Shown here: in pieces, positions 55,866 through 64,000 of the stretch
Position numbering within the stretch: position 1 is the first letter of the stretch
How the letters are laid out: every line of letters starts with the position of its first letter
Assembly (NCBI GenBank): GCA_014802015.1
Contig: JAAVDB010000035.1
Coordinates: 1-64,000 of the forward strand
From: Bacteroides sp.
Lineage (GTDB): Bacteria; Bacteroidota; Bacteroidia; Bacteroidales; Muribaculaceae
Reading direction: 5' to 3'
DNA: 64,000 nt
Notes under the pieces: generated by a model
Told to the model about the DNA's origin: nothing
Databases searched by the model: none
Seen by the model: the letters and a program-made list of their open reading frames with translations, nothing else
Made by a program: the position numbers and the translations under genes

Positions 55866-56750
55866 TCAGAAGTTTATGGCCCAATACAGGCCGATTCCGG
55901 GACGTGACGAGCTGTTGCGCAGGTCGTTGTTCATCAGCGCGGGGGCTACGTCCATTGATAGTTCCGGCGAAATATCGAAGTGTGCCAGCTGTGCATCTAC
56001 ATAGGCATCAACCATTGCAATGAGGTAAACGCCTATCATACAGATGATACATAGGTCACGGTTACGTCTGAAATAATTCTTGCGGGTGCGTAGCAGGTTG
56101 GTCAGCCACGACTTGTCGAGACTCTCTTCGGTCACAGTCGGAGCAAAGAAGTCCATATAACTTTTGGTCGTCGGGTCATTGTCCATGATGTCGCTATAGG
56201 CCGTCGTGTAGTCACGCAGCATGGTGCTGTTCCATGAGGTTGCATATCCGAGGCCCATGAATGCGCCAACGACTATAGGTAGTTTCCAATAGCGGCGGTT
56301 GTATAGCTGACCCAGGCCGGGGAAGAGCGCTGACATCCATACGGCACGCGTGGGGTCGGGCATGAACGTGAATTTTTTCTCTACTTCGGCCGATGGCATT
56401 ACGAGCACCGAGTCAACCGGGATGATGGCGAGCGAATCACCGACTGCGGTAATGCTGTCACCGATGACCATTTCAGGTATCCCGTCGGGATGTCCGATAT
56501 TGATGGTGTCGGGCATCTGCTGTATGGGCGAAGTGTTTCTGCGCTGAGGTCTGACGGGACGGTTAGGCCTGAACGGTGTGGCGGAGGTTTCGGTCGAATC
56601 GGGTGTTGCCGTGTAGCCTGTGCCGTGGGTGGCAACAGTCTCGCCGGCATATACGGTTGTCGGCCCGGTAAACGCAAAAACGAGTGCGATTACCGGTGCC
56701 GCGAGGATGTGTCTGATATGTCGTGATGTCGTTCCTTTATTGGAATACAT
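55866..56750 (-). CDS. DUF5683 membrane protein
   Basis: A signal-like segment (HIRHILAAPVIALVFAFTGPTTVYA) precedes a Pro/Arg/Thr-rich region, then the DUF5683 domain (PTRAVWMSALFPGLGQLYNRRYWKLPIVVGAFMGLGYA) with two membrane-type helices and VDAYVDAQLAHFD. Function is unknown; the family usually lies behind parB in Bacteroidetes. I take ATG 56750 (MYSNKG..), 7 bases after the parB stop; the track start at 56786 would overlap parB. Length 294. Confidence 0.85.
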   Translation of the reverse strand: MYSNKGTTSRHIRHILAAPVIALVFAFTGPTTVYAGETVATHGTGYTATPDSTETSATPFRPNRPVRPQRRNTSPIQQMPDTINIGHPDGIPEMVIGDSITAVGDSLAIIPVDSVLVMPSAEVEKKFTFMPDPTRAVWMSALFPGLGQLYNRRYWKLPIVVGAFMGLGYATSWNSTMLRDYTTAYSDIMDNDPTTKSYMDFFAPTVTEESLDKSWLTNLLRTRKNYFRRNRDLCIICMIGVYLIAMVDAYVDAQLAHFDISPELSMDVAPALMNNDLRNSSSRPGIGLYWAINF

Positions 56751-56757
56751 TGTGTAG

Positions 56758-57645
56758 TTACTGTTTTGCAGTGTCAAAGATAGCAATTAATCTTTGAAGT
56801 TCATCATCATTACGGAATGAGAATGATATTTTGCCCTTGCCTGACGCATCGCATGATACCTTGACAGGGGTCGAGAAGCGGTGTGAGAGATGGTCTCTTA
56901 AAATATCAAAATCTTTGTTAGAAAATCCTTTCTTGTCCTTTTCAGGTGGAATTTCTCCGCTTACGGCTGCCTGCTGGTATTTTTTCGCGAGTTCCTCGAC
57001 GCGTCTCACCGACAGTCCCTGAGCGAGAATCTCGTTATAGAGACGCAACTGAAGTTTGGGGTCGTCGATGCTGAGCAGAGCACGTGCATGACCCATGTCG
57101 ATGCGCCGGTCACGGAGTCCGAGCTGTACTTCAGCCGGCAGACGCAGCAGTCGGAGGAAATTGGCTATCGTGGCACGTTTCTTGCCTATACGTTCGCTCA
57201 GTCGCTCCTGAGTCAGATCATATCGGTCGATAAGTTTCTTGAACGTCAGAGCGATTTCGATAGCGTTCAGGTCTTCACGCTGAATGTTCTCGATGAGCGC
57301 CATTTCGGTCATGGTGGCGTCATCGGCGGTGCGTATGTAAGCAGGGACGGTGGCGAGTCCGGCCTTCATCGCAGCTCGGTAACGGCGCTCGCCGGCTATA
57401 ATCTGATAGGTGTCAGGGCCGGTCTTACGCAGAGATATGGGCTGAATGATACCGTATTCGCGCACCGAACGGCTCAACTCCTCCAGCGCCTCTTCGTCAA
57501 AAATCGTTCGAGGCTGATCGGGGTTGGGCGATATGCGTGATATTTCAATCTCGTTTATAGCCGAGGCATCGCGTGCAGGAGCATCGTCCATAGCTATGAG
57601 CGAGTCGAGTCCGCGTCCGAGGGCTGGTCGTTTGCTTGGTGGCAT
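56758..57645 (-). CDS. parB: Chromosome-partitioning protein ParB
   Basis: CTP-dependent DNA clamp loaded at parS. The N-terminal domain has NPDQPRTIFDEEALEELSRSVREYGIIQPI and GERRYRAAMKAGL (CTP-binding and arginine patch), TEMALIENIQREDLNAIE follows, then the helix-turn-helix (LTQERLSERIGKKRATIANFLRLLRLP). The C-terminus is the dimerisation domain. Length 295. It follows parA by 15 bases. I found no canonical parS sequence in the window, but this was a visual scan only. Confidence 0.95.
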   Translation of the reverse strand: MPPSKRPALGRGLDSLIAMDDAPARDASAINEIEISRISPNPDQPRTIFDEEALEELSRSVREYGIIQPISLRKTGPDTYQIIAGERRYRAAMKAGLATVPAYIRTADDATMTEMALIENIQREDLNAIEIALTFKKLIDRYDLTQERLSERIGKKRATIANFLRLLRLPAEVQLGLRDRRIDMGHARALLSIDDPKLQLRLYNEILAQGLSVRRVEELAKKYQQAAVSGEIPPEKDKKGFSNKDFDILRDHLSHRFSTPVKVSCDASGKGKISFSFRNDDELQRLIAIFDTAKQ

Positions 57646-57660
57646 TGGCTGATGGTGGGA

Positions 57661-58425
57661 TTATCCGTTTTTAGCTATAAGTTCGCGTGCGAGCTGAGTG
57701 TGTGAAGTGGCTCCGCGTGAGGTCGGATCATATATGATGACCGGCAGTCCGTGGCTGGGGGCCTCACTCAGACGGATGTTGCGCGGTATGACGGTGTCAA
57801 ACACCATGGGGCCGAAGTGCCCCTTCAGTTCCTCATATATCTGATTGGCCAGACGCAGACGTGCATCGTACATCGTGAGGAGGAATCCTTCTATCTCAAG
57901 TGACGGATTGAGCCGTGACTTGATTATGCGTATAGTGTTGAGGAGCTTGGTGATGCCTTCGAGGGCGAAATATTCGGCCTGGACCGGGATTATCACCGAG
58001 TCGGCCGCCGTGAGTGCGTTTACCGTGATGAGGCCCAGCGACGGTGAGCAGTCGATGAGAATATAGTCATATTTGTCGGCGATAGGAGCTATAGCTTTCT
58101 TGAGCACATTCTCGCGTGCCGGTTTGTTGATGAGCTCGATCTCAGCACCGGCGAGGTCTATGCGCGAGCCTACGAGGTCAAGTCCTTCGCAGCAGGTCGC
58201 GACCTGTGAGCCTTCAATAGGGTAGTCATCGACAAGACATTCGTAGATCGATGACGGCATTTTCTTGGGATCGATACCGTAACCCGACGTGGCGTTGGCC
58301 TGAGGGTCGGCGTCGATTATAAGGGTGCGTTTGCCTTCGGCGGCGAGAGAGGCCGCGAGATTGATGGTGGTCGTGGTCTTGCCCACGCCACCTTTCTGGT
58401 TGGCTATAGCGATGATTTTACCCAT
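57661..58425 (-). CDS. parA: Chromosome-partitioning ATPase ParA/Soj
   Basis: Deviant Walker A NQKGGVGKTTTTINLA at the N-terminus with the signature lysine, Walker B YILIDCSPSLGLIT, and LLTMYDARLRLANQI. Non-specific DNA-binding ATPase that moves ParB-bound origins. Length 254 is standard and there is no N-terminal HTH, so it is the chromosomal type. It is the first gene of the five-gene cluster ending at the NSS transporter. Confidence 0.95.
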   Translation of the reverse strand: MGKIIAIANQKGGVGKTTTTINLAASLAAEGKRTLIIDADPQANATSGYGIDPKKMPSSIYECLVDDYPIEGSQVATCCEGLDLVGSRIDLAGAEIELINKPARENVLKKAIAPIADKYDYILIDCSPSLGLITVNALTAADSVIIPVQAEYFALEGITKLLNTIRIIKSRLNPSLEIEGFLLTMYDARLRLANQIYEELKGHFGPMVFDTVIPRNIRLSEAPSHGLPVIIYDPTSRGATSHTQLARELIAKNG

Positions 58426-58488
58426 ATCTTCGGTTTAGCGTACGGTGTGCCTTGGTGAGTCGCCCCGCGGCACAGGATGAATTCTTTG

Positions 58489-58519
58489 CAAAGTAAGAAA
58501 AAATATGCCGAAAATCAAT
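58489..58519 (-). promoter_or_regulatory. Promoter of the parA cluster
   Basis: On the minus strand ATTG, 19 bases, TTACTTTG, a near match to the Bacteroidetes consensus, 63 bases before parA, in the 133-base gap after the AGCS gene. Confidence 0.6.
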
Positions 58520-58558
58520 GCCGTACAGTATCAAATCGTGTTAAAATGTTGAAAACTT

Positions 58559-59929
58559 TTACTTTTTCACTCCGATGCGGGTGATTTCGTTTTTGACTTC
58601 TCGCCTCAGAAGTATCAGGGTTATCATTGTCGGAAATGCCATCAGCGCGTAGAACAGGTCGCAGAACCCGACGGCCACGCCGAGCGGTATGACTGCAAAC
58701 ACTACCATGGTGGCGATGAAAAACCATATATATGCCTTGGCTCGTTTCTCGCCGAAAAGGTAGGCTGCACAGCGCTGTCCGTAGAAGCTGTAGCTGAACA
58801 TGGATGACAACGCGAAGCAGAGGACGATAGCCATAAGCAGATATTCGCCTGCGGGGATGGCACGTCCGAATGCGCCCATCGCTACCTCAAGACCTTTTAT
58901 GCCGTCGGTGGCCTGTATGTCACCGCACAGCAGTATGGCCAGCGCTGTGAGCGTGCAGACAATGCCTGAGTCAATGCCGGGGCCGAGCATTGCGATAAGT
59001 CCTTCGCGTGACGGGTCGGTATTGGTCGATGCTCCGTGCATGATGGTCGCAGTGCCTACGCCCGCATCGTTGACGAGTGCGGCCCTGCGTGCACCTATGA
59101 TGGCTATGCCTACCAGCGCGCCCCAGCCCGCCCGCAGGTTGAAGGCTTCGGCAAATATCGACCGGAACACGCCGGGTACTTCCTGGATGTGTGTGATGAC
59201 TATGTAAAGGACACTTACAAAATACAGTCCTACCATAAACGGGACAAGCCATGTAGCCACACGTGCTATGCGTCTGACACCACCTATCACCACTATCGTC
59301 ACCACTCCGGCTATGGCGAGACCGATCAGCAGCCTCAGCGCACTTATATGACTCCAGCCAAGGCTGTCGGCCAGAGCCCCGACAGACGGGTTCTGCTCAA
59401 TCCATTCAGGCGTGGTAAAGGTGGTGACGATCGCTTCGGTGAGCTGATTGGCATTCATAATGCATAGTGTCCCGAACATACCTGCCACGGCAAAGGTCAT
59501 CGCGAGCCAGTGCCACCGCTGTCCGAGGCCACGGTCAATGATGTGCATAGTCCCGCCTCCGGGGGTGCCGTCAGTGTTGGTGACTTTATATCGCGTGGTG
59601 AGTACACCTTCGTGAAATTTCGTGGACATGCCTACGAGAGCGCTGATCCACATCCAGAAGATGGCTCCCGGGCCTCCCATTACGAGAGCTATGGCTACGC
59701 CGGCGATATTGCCCATACCGACAGTCGCAGCGACGACCGAGGCGAGTGCCTGAAGCGATGAGATCTGGTTGCCGGAATCTCGGCTCTGCCGGTCGCGCAA
59801 CACTCTCACGGCATCAGGCAGATGCCGTAAAGATACCATTCCTGAATAGAAAAACAGGAAAAATCCTCCGCCAATCAGGAGTAAAAAGAGCGGATATCCG
59901 CACAGAAAATCAGCAATTCGGTTTATCAA
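58559..59929 (-). CDS. Alanine/glycine:cation symporter (AGCS family)
   Basis: Sodium- or proton-coupled amino-acid uptake in the inner membrane. Around ten to eleven helices; ATVGMGNIAGVAIALVMGGPGAIFWMWISALVGMSTKFHEG and GGGTMHIIDRGLG are conserved AGCS segments, with SFYGQRCAAYLFGEKR near the C-terminus. The track start at 60070 lies 100 bases inside the TPM gene. No ATG exists after that gene, so TTG 59929 ((M)INRIADFLCGYPLFLLLIG) is chosen, giving 456 residues, the family length. The start is thus inferred, not certain. Confidence 0.85.
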   Translation of the reverse strand: MINRIADFLCGYPLFLLLIGGGFFLFFYSGMVSLRHLPDAVRVLRDRQSRDSGNQISSLQALASVVAATVGMGNIAGVAIALVMGGPGAIFWMWISALVGMSTKFHEGVLTTRYKVTNTDGTPGGGTMHIIDRGLGQRWHWLAMTFAVAGMFGTLCIMNANQLTEAIVTTFTTPEWIEQNPSVGALADSLGWSHISALRLLIGLAIAGVVTIVVIGGVRRIARVATWLVPFMVGLYFVSVLYIVITHIQEVPGVFRSIFAEAFNLRAGWGALVGIAIIGARRAALVNDAGVGTATIMHGASTNTDPSREGLIAMLGPGIDSGIVCTLTALAILLCGDIQATDGIKGLEVAMGAFGRAIPAGEYLLMAIVLCFALSSMFSYSFYGQRCAAYLFGEKRAKAYIWFFIATMVVFAVIPLGVAVGFCDLFYALMAFPTMITLILLRREVKNEITRIGVKK

Positions 59930-59969
59930 GGTATAGAGATATGAAGTGTATAGTAAATGATGCGGGCGT

Positions 59970-61244
59970 TTACCATCGTCCGCCTGCTCCGCCCCCTCCG
60001 GTATTACCTCCGCCGAATGATCCTCCGCTGAAGCCACCGCCGCCGAAGCCGCCACGCCCTCCGAGGGCACTTCCGAGAATTGCTCCGGCTACGAGTCCGC
60101 TGTTATCAGGTTTGCGCTCTAAGCGGAACCTTTTTTCGTGGTGATTGCCGCAGTTTCGGCAGTAGTATATGTCGACGCCTTCACCCTCGTATTGTGTTGT
60201 CGGTTGGCGCAGGATGCGGTGGTCCGACAGACTCATGGCGCGGGCATGACATCTGGGACATTCGATGAAACGGGTAGAGCGGTTGATGAAAGGGTATATG
60301 TCGGTCTGTGCGCAGTTGGGACAATGCCACACATCGTAGTCGACTGAATTGAGACGTTCTTCGAGATCCTGCGTGGGGGACAGATAGTCGTTGTCATGCA
60401 CTTCATCGATCAGTTGCATGCGAGTGCCGCAGTGCGAGCAGTTGCGCTTGTGGCGCCGTATACGGTGCAGTTTCCAGGAAAGGATGGCAAACGGGATGGC
60501 ACCGAGGCCAAGTGTGACAAAGGCGATGACGGCACAAGGCAACCACAGATGGTTGAGCCGTCGCCAACGCTCCACATCATCGACGTGACGTGTATTGTAG
60601 ATGTTGTAAAGTACGATCAGCAGCATTATTCCGGCAATCAGGCCGGCTGTCTTGAGGAAGAATGCGAATACTTCCTCTCCGTCAAAATCGTCCCGTGACA
60701 GCATCCTGCTGTCATTGGCCTGCGATGACATGATCTCGTCGCGCACGCTTGGGTCAAGTATGATCTCAGACAGAGCCTGCACGCCGGCAGCTGTGCCTCC
60801 GTCATAATCGCCTTCGCGGAAGTGGGGGATCATCCTGTCACGGATGATGCGTCCGGCTATGATGTCGGGCACCACGCCCTCCAGTCCGTAGCCGGTGCGT
60901 ATCTGCACGGCACGGTCGTCACGCGAGACGAGTACCAGTATACCGTTATCCTTATCGCTCTTGCCGATACCCCATTTCTCAAACAGCGCTGTCGCGAACT
61001 CTTCGGGGGTCATCGACGGATCGATACGGTCCACCGCCACTACGACCATCTCGGCCGAGCTCTGTCGCCACAGGTCAGATATGGCCGCATCAAGTGAGCG
61101 TACGGTGCTCTCGGAGAGTACGCCTGAGGGATTTGATACGTATCTGTCGCGTGAGGCAATGTGTACGTTGGGCACTTCGTCTACCGTCATCGCTGATGAC
61201 ACAAGTGCTATGAATAATCCTAATATTGATATAATCTGACGCAT
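59970..61244 (-). CDS. TPM-domain membrane protein with double zinc-ribbon and Gly-rich tail
   Basis: A signal peptide (IISILGLFIALVSSAM) is followed by a TPM domain at residues 30-165 (ASRDRYVSNPSGVLSESTVRSLDAAI, GILVLVSRDDRAVQIRTGYGLEGVVPDIIAGRI). Two hydrophobic helices lie near residues 195-255. Four CxxC motifs (CSHCG, CPNCA, CPRCH, CRNCG) form zinc ribbons, and the tail is Gly-rich (GGRGGFGGGGFSGG). TPM proteins are linked to photosystem repair in plants; in bacteria their role is unclear. It is 29 bases after the dGTPase gene. Confidence 0.85.
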   Translation of the reverse strand: MRQIISILGLFIALVSSAMTVDEVPNVHIASRDRYVSNPSGVLSESTVRSLDAAISDLWRQSSAEMVVVAVDRIDPSMTPEEFATALFEKWGIGKSDKDNGILVLVSRDDRAVQIRTGYGLEGVVPDIIAGRIIRDRMIPHFREGDYDGGTAAGVQALSEIILDPSVRDEIMSSQANDSRMLSRDDFDGEEVFAFFLKTAGLIAGIMLLIVLYNIYNTRHVDDVERWRRLNHLWLPCAVIAFVTLGLGAIPFAILSWKLHRIRRHKRNCSHCGTRMQLIDEVHDNDYLSPTQDLEERLNSVDYDVWHCPNCAQTDIYPFINRSTRFIECPRCHARAMSLSDHRILRQPTTQYEGEGVDIYYCRNCGNHHEKRFRLERKPDNSGLVAGAILGSALGGRGGFGGGGFSGGSFGGGNTGGGGAGGRW

Positions 61245-61273
61245 GGCGGTGTAGTTGGCCGGGTGGGTGATTA

Positions 61274-62638
61274 TTAATAGTTGATTTTAAGACTCATTCC
61301 GTTGAGACGTCTGTACAGGTCAAGGGCATAGACGTCGGTCATGCCTGATATGTGGTCGAGCACAGCCTGTATCTTGCCGTATAGGGTAGGGGCACCGATC
61401 TCGTACTGTTCCGGGACTTTGGCCAATAGCAGACGCGAGTAGTTGAGCGTGGGGTCGGTCACGGCTTTCACGAGTTCGTCGATAAGAAATGATATGACGC
61501 GCGTACCTGCCAGTTCGATTTCCACTACATCGCTCGCACAGTAAATCTTTTCCCACGACAGGGCTTCACACCTTCTGTAACCCTCCTTTTCGAGAGGAGT
61601 GATGTGGTCAAGCAGACTGCCTGAAAATGTGCCGCGCATTATATCATTTTCGTTTTGAGCGAATGCGTCGGCACACTTTTCGACCAGAAGCCCTATGATG
61701 CACGAACGCATATAGCCTATCTTCTCATGCGGATCATCGACGTGGCTCATAACCTTGAGCATGTGGTCGCGGCGTTCTTCGTCAAAGTATCCGAGAAGCA
61801 GCGGCAGTACCTCGTCGGTGGTAAGTATCTTGAGTTTGTGGGCATCCTCTATATCCATTATCTCATAACATATATCGTCGGCGGCTTCGACGATATATAC
61901 CAGCGGGTGACGGGCATAGCGTACGGCTCCGTCCGGGGTCTTGACGGGGAGCATGCCGAGTTCGTCAGCGACGCGGATAAAACTGTCATGCTCGGATGTG
62001 AAGAATCCAAATTTGCCATGATCACCGGCCTGAGTCGATTCAAACGGGTATTTTACTATGGAGGCAAGTGTCGAGTAGGTCATGGCGAATCCTCCCTTGC
62101 GACGTCCGTTGAACTGGTGAGTCAGCAAGCGGAAGGCGTTAGCGTTACCCTCGAAGTGTATCAGGTCGTTCCATTCTTTATCGCTGAGTTGTGAGCGGAA
62201 CCGCCTGCCTGCGCCCTCGCTGAAATATGCCTGTATGGCTTTCTCACCCGAATGCCCGAACGGCGGATTGCCGAGATCATGGGCGAGGCATGCGGCGGCG
62301 ACGATGTCGCCGAGATAGTTGAGACTGTCGAGCACACTCCGGTTACCGGCATAACGTTCGCGCAGGCGGATGGCTACCTCGTTGGCAAGTGAGCGGCCTA
62401 CACATGACACCTCCAGGCTGTGTGTGAGTCTGTTGTGGACAAATATGCTGCCAGGCAGGGGGAAGACCTGAGTCTTGTTCTGCAACCGGCGGAATGGCGA
62501 TGAGAATACCAGACGGTCAAAATCGCGCTGGAAGTCATTGCGCACTCCTGACTTGGGATCATGGTAGTGCTCAAGACCGAAACGTTTGTCGGAGATAAGC
62601 GTGTCCCATTGCATTATGTCGGTGCGTTTGTTTGCCAT
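61274..62638 (-). CDS. dgt: Deoxyguanosinetriphosphate triphosphohydrolase (dGTPase)
   Basis: HD-domain enzyme hydrolysing dGTP (or other dNTPs) to the nucleoside and triphosphate. The metal site is visible: RLTHSLEVSCVGR and AACLAHDLGNPPFGHSGEKA (HD motif), EAADDICYEIMDIEDA. FSSPFRRLQNKTQVFPL near residue 50 is the N-terminal signature. Length 454 is standard. It may be co-transcribed with the DoxX-like gene, 39 bases upstream, and the TPM gene. Confidence 0.93.
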   Translation of the reverse strand: MANKRTDIMQWDTLISDKRFGLEHYHDPKSGVRNDFQRDFDRLVFSSPFRRLQNKTQVFPLPGSIFVHNRLTHSLEVSCVGRSLANEVAIRLRERYAGNRSVLDSLNYLGDIVAAACLAHDLGNPPFGHSGEKAIQAYFSEGAGRRFRSQLSDKEWNDLIHFEGNANAFRLLTHQFNGRRKGGFAMTYSTLASIVKYPFESTQAGDHGKFGFFTSEHDSFIRVADELGMLPVKTPDGAVRYARHPLVYIVEAADDICYEIMDIEDAHKLKILTTDEVLPLLLGYFDEERRDHMLKVMSHVDDPHEKIGYMRSCIIGLLVEKCADAFAQNENDIMRGTFSGSLLDHITPLEKEGYRRCEALSWEKIYCASDVVEIELAGTRVISFLIDELVKAVTDPTLNYSRLLLAKVPEQYEIGAPTLYGKIQAVLDHISGMTDVYALDLYRRLNGMSLKINY

Positions 62639-62677
62639 AATTATATTTGTTTTAGAGAGTGCCGTATGATGAAATCG

Positions 62678-64000
62678 TTATGGTGCTGAGGTCTTGTCAG
62701 TGACAGCCTTGTAGCGGTTGCGTCTTTTCAGATGCCAGGCCAGAAGTTTGCCGCTTCGGTCCAGAGCCAGCAGGCTCAACAGTATTATAACAAACGGAGT
62801 GCTGACAAGTTTCAGCATATACTCTGTTTCGGGATCAAGCTCACGGATCACGCTGTCAGGATGAGTCTCGGACAGGAATGTGTAGCCTATGGACGAAAGT
62901 GTGCGCTTCCACATCACTGTGCCCTTGTCAAGATATATCAATGCGGCGTTGCCTCGGGCCAGCTCCTTGAGCATCTTTGGCTCGGACTGATATATGGGAT
63001 AGGATGCCATGGATATATCTTTCCACCACTCAAGTCCCTCCTCATCACTGTTGATCAGTGCGACGAGACTGCCTCCGCGGGCGGTGATGATGTCATTGAG
63101 TTCATTTATAAGATATGTGTAAGACGGGTCGATGTATTTTATGTCAGGAATCGTGACTAAAAATTGTTCGGCTTCGCTGTCGATGACATCTGCGGTTATG
63201 TCCTCGCCGTCCTCAAGTACGGTAAATCCGTCAGTGTTCATCACGCCGCCGCTCACAAGGTGTCGGTCGACAAAAGTCCATGTCGAGTCGGGGAGTGCGT
63301 CGATCGTGAACGTGCGTTCCTCTCCATCCTTGGAGTATGTGTATTCGTATACGGTCCCGACCTCGTCATTATCGTCAGCATCGTCGTCACTATCCTCGGG
63401 CATCAGTGATGTCCCGATGGCATACTGGCGGAAATCAATCATCGGCTGAATGTTGTAGCCGTAAAATTCGATGACGAGTATATAGAGTGTGACCAGACCG
63501 CCTACTATCCATTGTACGTAGGGGAAGAAGAGTCCCTGCACGCGGGTATTATATATAATAAGGTATAGCAGTCCGGCCGATATAAACAGATTCTTGATGA
63601 ATGTGGCCGTATTGGACAGTATCAGGAAGTCGCCGAAACATCCGCAGTCGTCGACCGGTGACCAGATCGCTATATACAGCGTGAGCGGTAGCATTACCGC
63701 CATGATCAATGAGAGCAGCCACACGGAGGCTCGGCGGTAGCATCCGAGCAATAGCAGCATGCCCCATATAAATTCAAATGCTCCGAGTGCGAATGCCGCA
63801 CATGTCACGAGCGAGCGCGGTATGTCCCATCCCCAGACGGTAAAGTATTCATTTATCTTTATAAAACTGCCCCACGGATCTATGCCTTTGACAAATCCTG
63901 ACAGGATGAATACCGCACCGATGAGTATACGCACGATCCATACGGCCGCCGGATGATATAGCCGTTCGCGCAGCGTGTTTTTATTCTCCCTCGGTGAGTT
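62678..64000 (-). CDS. DoxX-like membrane protein of the BT_3928 type (5' end outside window)
   Basis: An N-terminal four-helix DoxX/MauE-like region (VRILIGAVFILSGFVKGIDPWGSF, FALGAFEFIWGMLLLLG, SPVDDCGCFGDFL) is followed by a hydrophilic thioredoxin-fold-like domain (ITARGGSLVALINSDEEGLEWWKD) and one C-terminal helix (FVIILLSLLALD). The CGCFGD motif in the loop is conserved in this family. The track begins at a GTG (63934), but the frame stays open to the window end (..ENKNTLRERLYHPAAVWI), so the true start is upstream of it, beyond 64000. Function is unproven; thiol-redox linkage is suspected. Confidence 0.82.
   Translation of the reverse strand, partial: NSPRENKNTLRERLYHPAAVWIVRILIGAVFILSGFVKGIDPWGSFIKINEYFTVWGWDIPRSLVTCAAFALGAFEFIWGMLLLLGCYRRASVWLLSLIMAVMLPLTLYIAIWSPVDDCGCFGDFLILSNTATFIKNLFISAGLLYLIIYNTRVQGLFFPYVQWIVGGLVTLYILVIEFYGYNIQPMIDFRQYAIGTSLMPEDSDDDADDNDEVGTVYEYTYSKDGEERTFTIDALPDSTWTFVDRHLVSGGVMNTDGFTVLEDGEDITADVIDSEAEQFLVTIPDIKYIDPSYTYLINELNDIITARGGSLVALINSDEEGLEWWKDISMASYPIYQSEPKMLKELARGNAALIYLDKGTVMWKRTLSSIGYTFLSETHPDSVIRELDPETEYMLKLVSTPFVIILLSLLALDRSGKLLAWHLKRRNRYKAVTDKTSAP

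Noticed and set aside
56758-58425. parS sites near parAB
   Set aside because: No sequence close to the canonical GTTTCACGTGAAAC was seen by eye in or around the genes.

Overview
The window looks like a chromosomal segment of an anaerobic gut Bacteroidales bacterium. The evidence is a SusC/SusD-type outer-membrane pair, promoters of the Bacteroidetes form TTTG-N19/20-TAnnTTTG, almost no Shine-Dalgarno sequences, C-terminal sorting-tail proteins ending in a YYNLNGQRV..VVIK tail, a two-subunit methylmalonyl-CoA mutase, several glycan-active enzymes (GH2, GH3, a rhamnogalacturonan acetylesterase-like SGNH enzyme) and the parA-parB-DUF5683-lytic transglycosylase cluster. A Muribaculaceae-like organism would fit, but the sequence alone does not prove the family. 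No tRNA, rRNA, prophage, insertion sequence or CRISPR array was seen.

Layout. 0-3.3 kb: 5' end of a SusD-like lipoprotein and a SusC-like TonB-dependent receptor, whose frame is broken by 50 bases containing an Illumina adapter sequence (an assembly artefact). 3.6-8.7 kb (+): Maf pyrophosphatase, a ClpC-type unfoldase, a YitT-family membrane protein and a secreted alpha/beta hydrolase. 8.8-12.2 kb (-): GH2 enzyme behind an inositol-monophosphatase-family gene. 12.35-18.8 kb (+): complete histidine degradation operon ftcD-hutU-hutH-hutI. 19-23.1 kb (-): ABC-F ATPase, then an AT-rich hipB/hipA toxin-antitoxin locus split by a four-helix-bundle (S23/IVP-like) gene that is bracketed by a 14-bp inverted repeat. 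23.2-29.95 kb (-): complete tryptophan operon trpB-E-G-D-C-F-A, preceded by a leader peptide with tandem Trp codons and a mutually exclusive antiterminator/terminator pair, i.e. a classical attenuator. 30-33.7 kb (-): GH3 beta-glucosidase and a thioredoxin-fold protein without CxxC. 33.8-41.2 kb: small outer-membrane barrel, glycosyltransferase, DUF5686 outer-membrane protein, CYTH protein, acetylesterase-like protein, MFS transporter. 41.3-43.5 kb (-): two tandem secreted proteins with identical C-terminal tails and duplicated terminators, the loops of which are inverted relative to each other. 43.7-46.1 kb (+): potassium-channel-like protein with a TVGCN filter and an ABC-F protein with a degenerate second nucleotide site. 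46.1-52.5 kb (-): glycosyltransferase, iron-type alcohol dehydrogenase, methylmalonyl-CoA mutase subunits. 52.7-58.4 kb (-): parA-parB-DUF5683-LysM lytic transglycosylase-NSS transporter. 58.5-64 kb (-): AGCS symporter, TPM-domain/zinc-ribbon protein, dGTPase and a DoxX-like protein running off the window end.

Together the genes describe a glycan-foraging, amino-acid-metabolising anaerobe. Histidine is degraded to glutamate with the one-carbon unit captured on folate, tryptophan is made under attenuation control, and methylmalonyl-CoA mutase supports the succinate-propionate route. The most interesting items are the trp attenuator, the four-helix-bundle element nested in hipBA, the loop-inverted duplicated terminators and the adapter artefact in susC.
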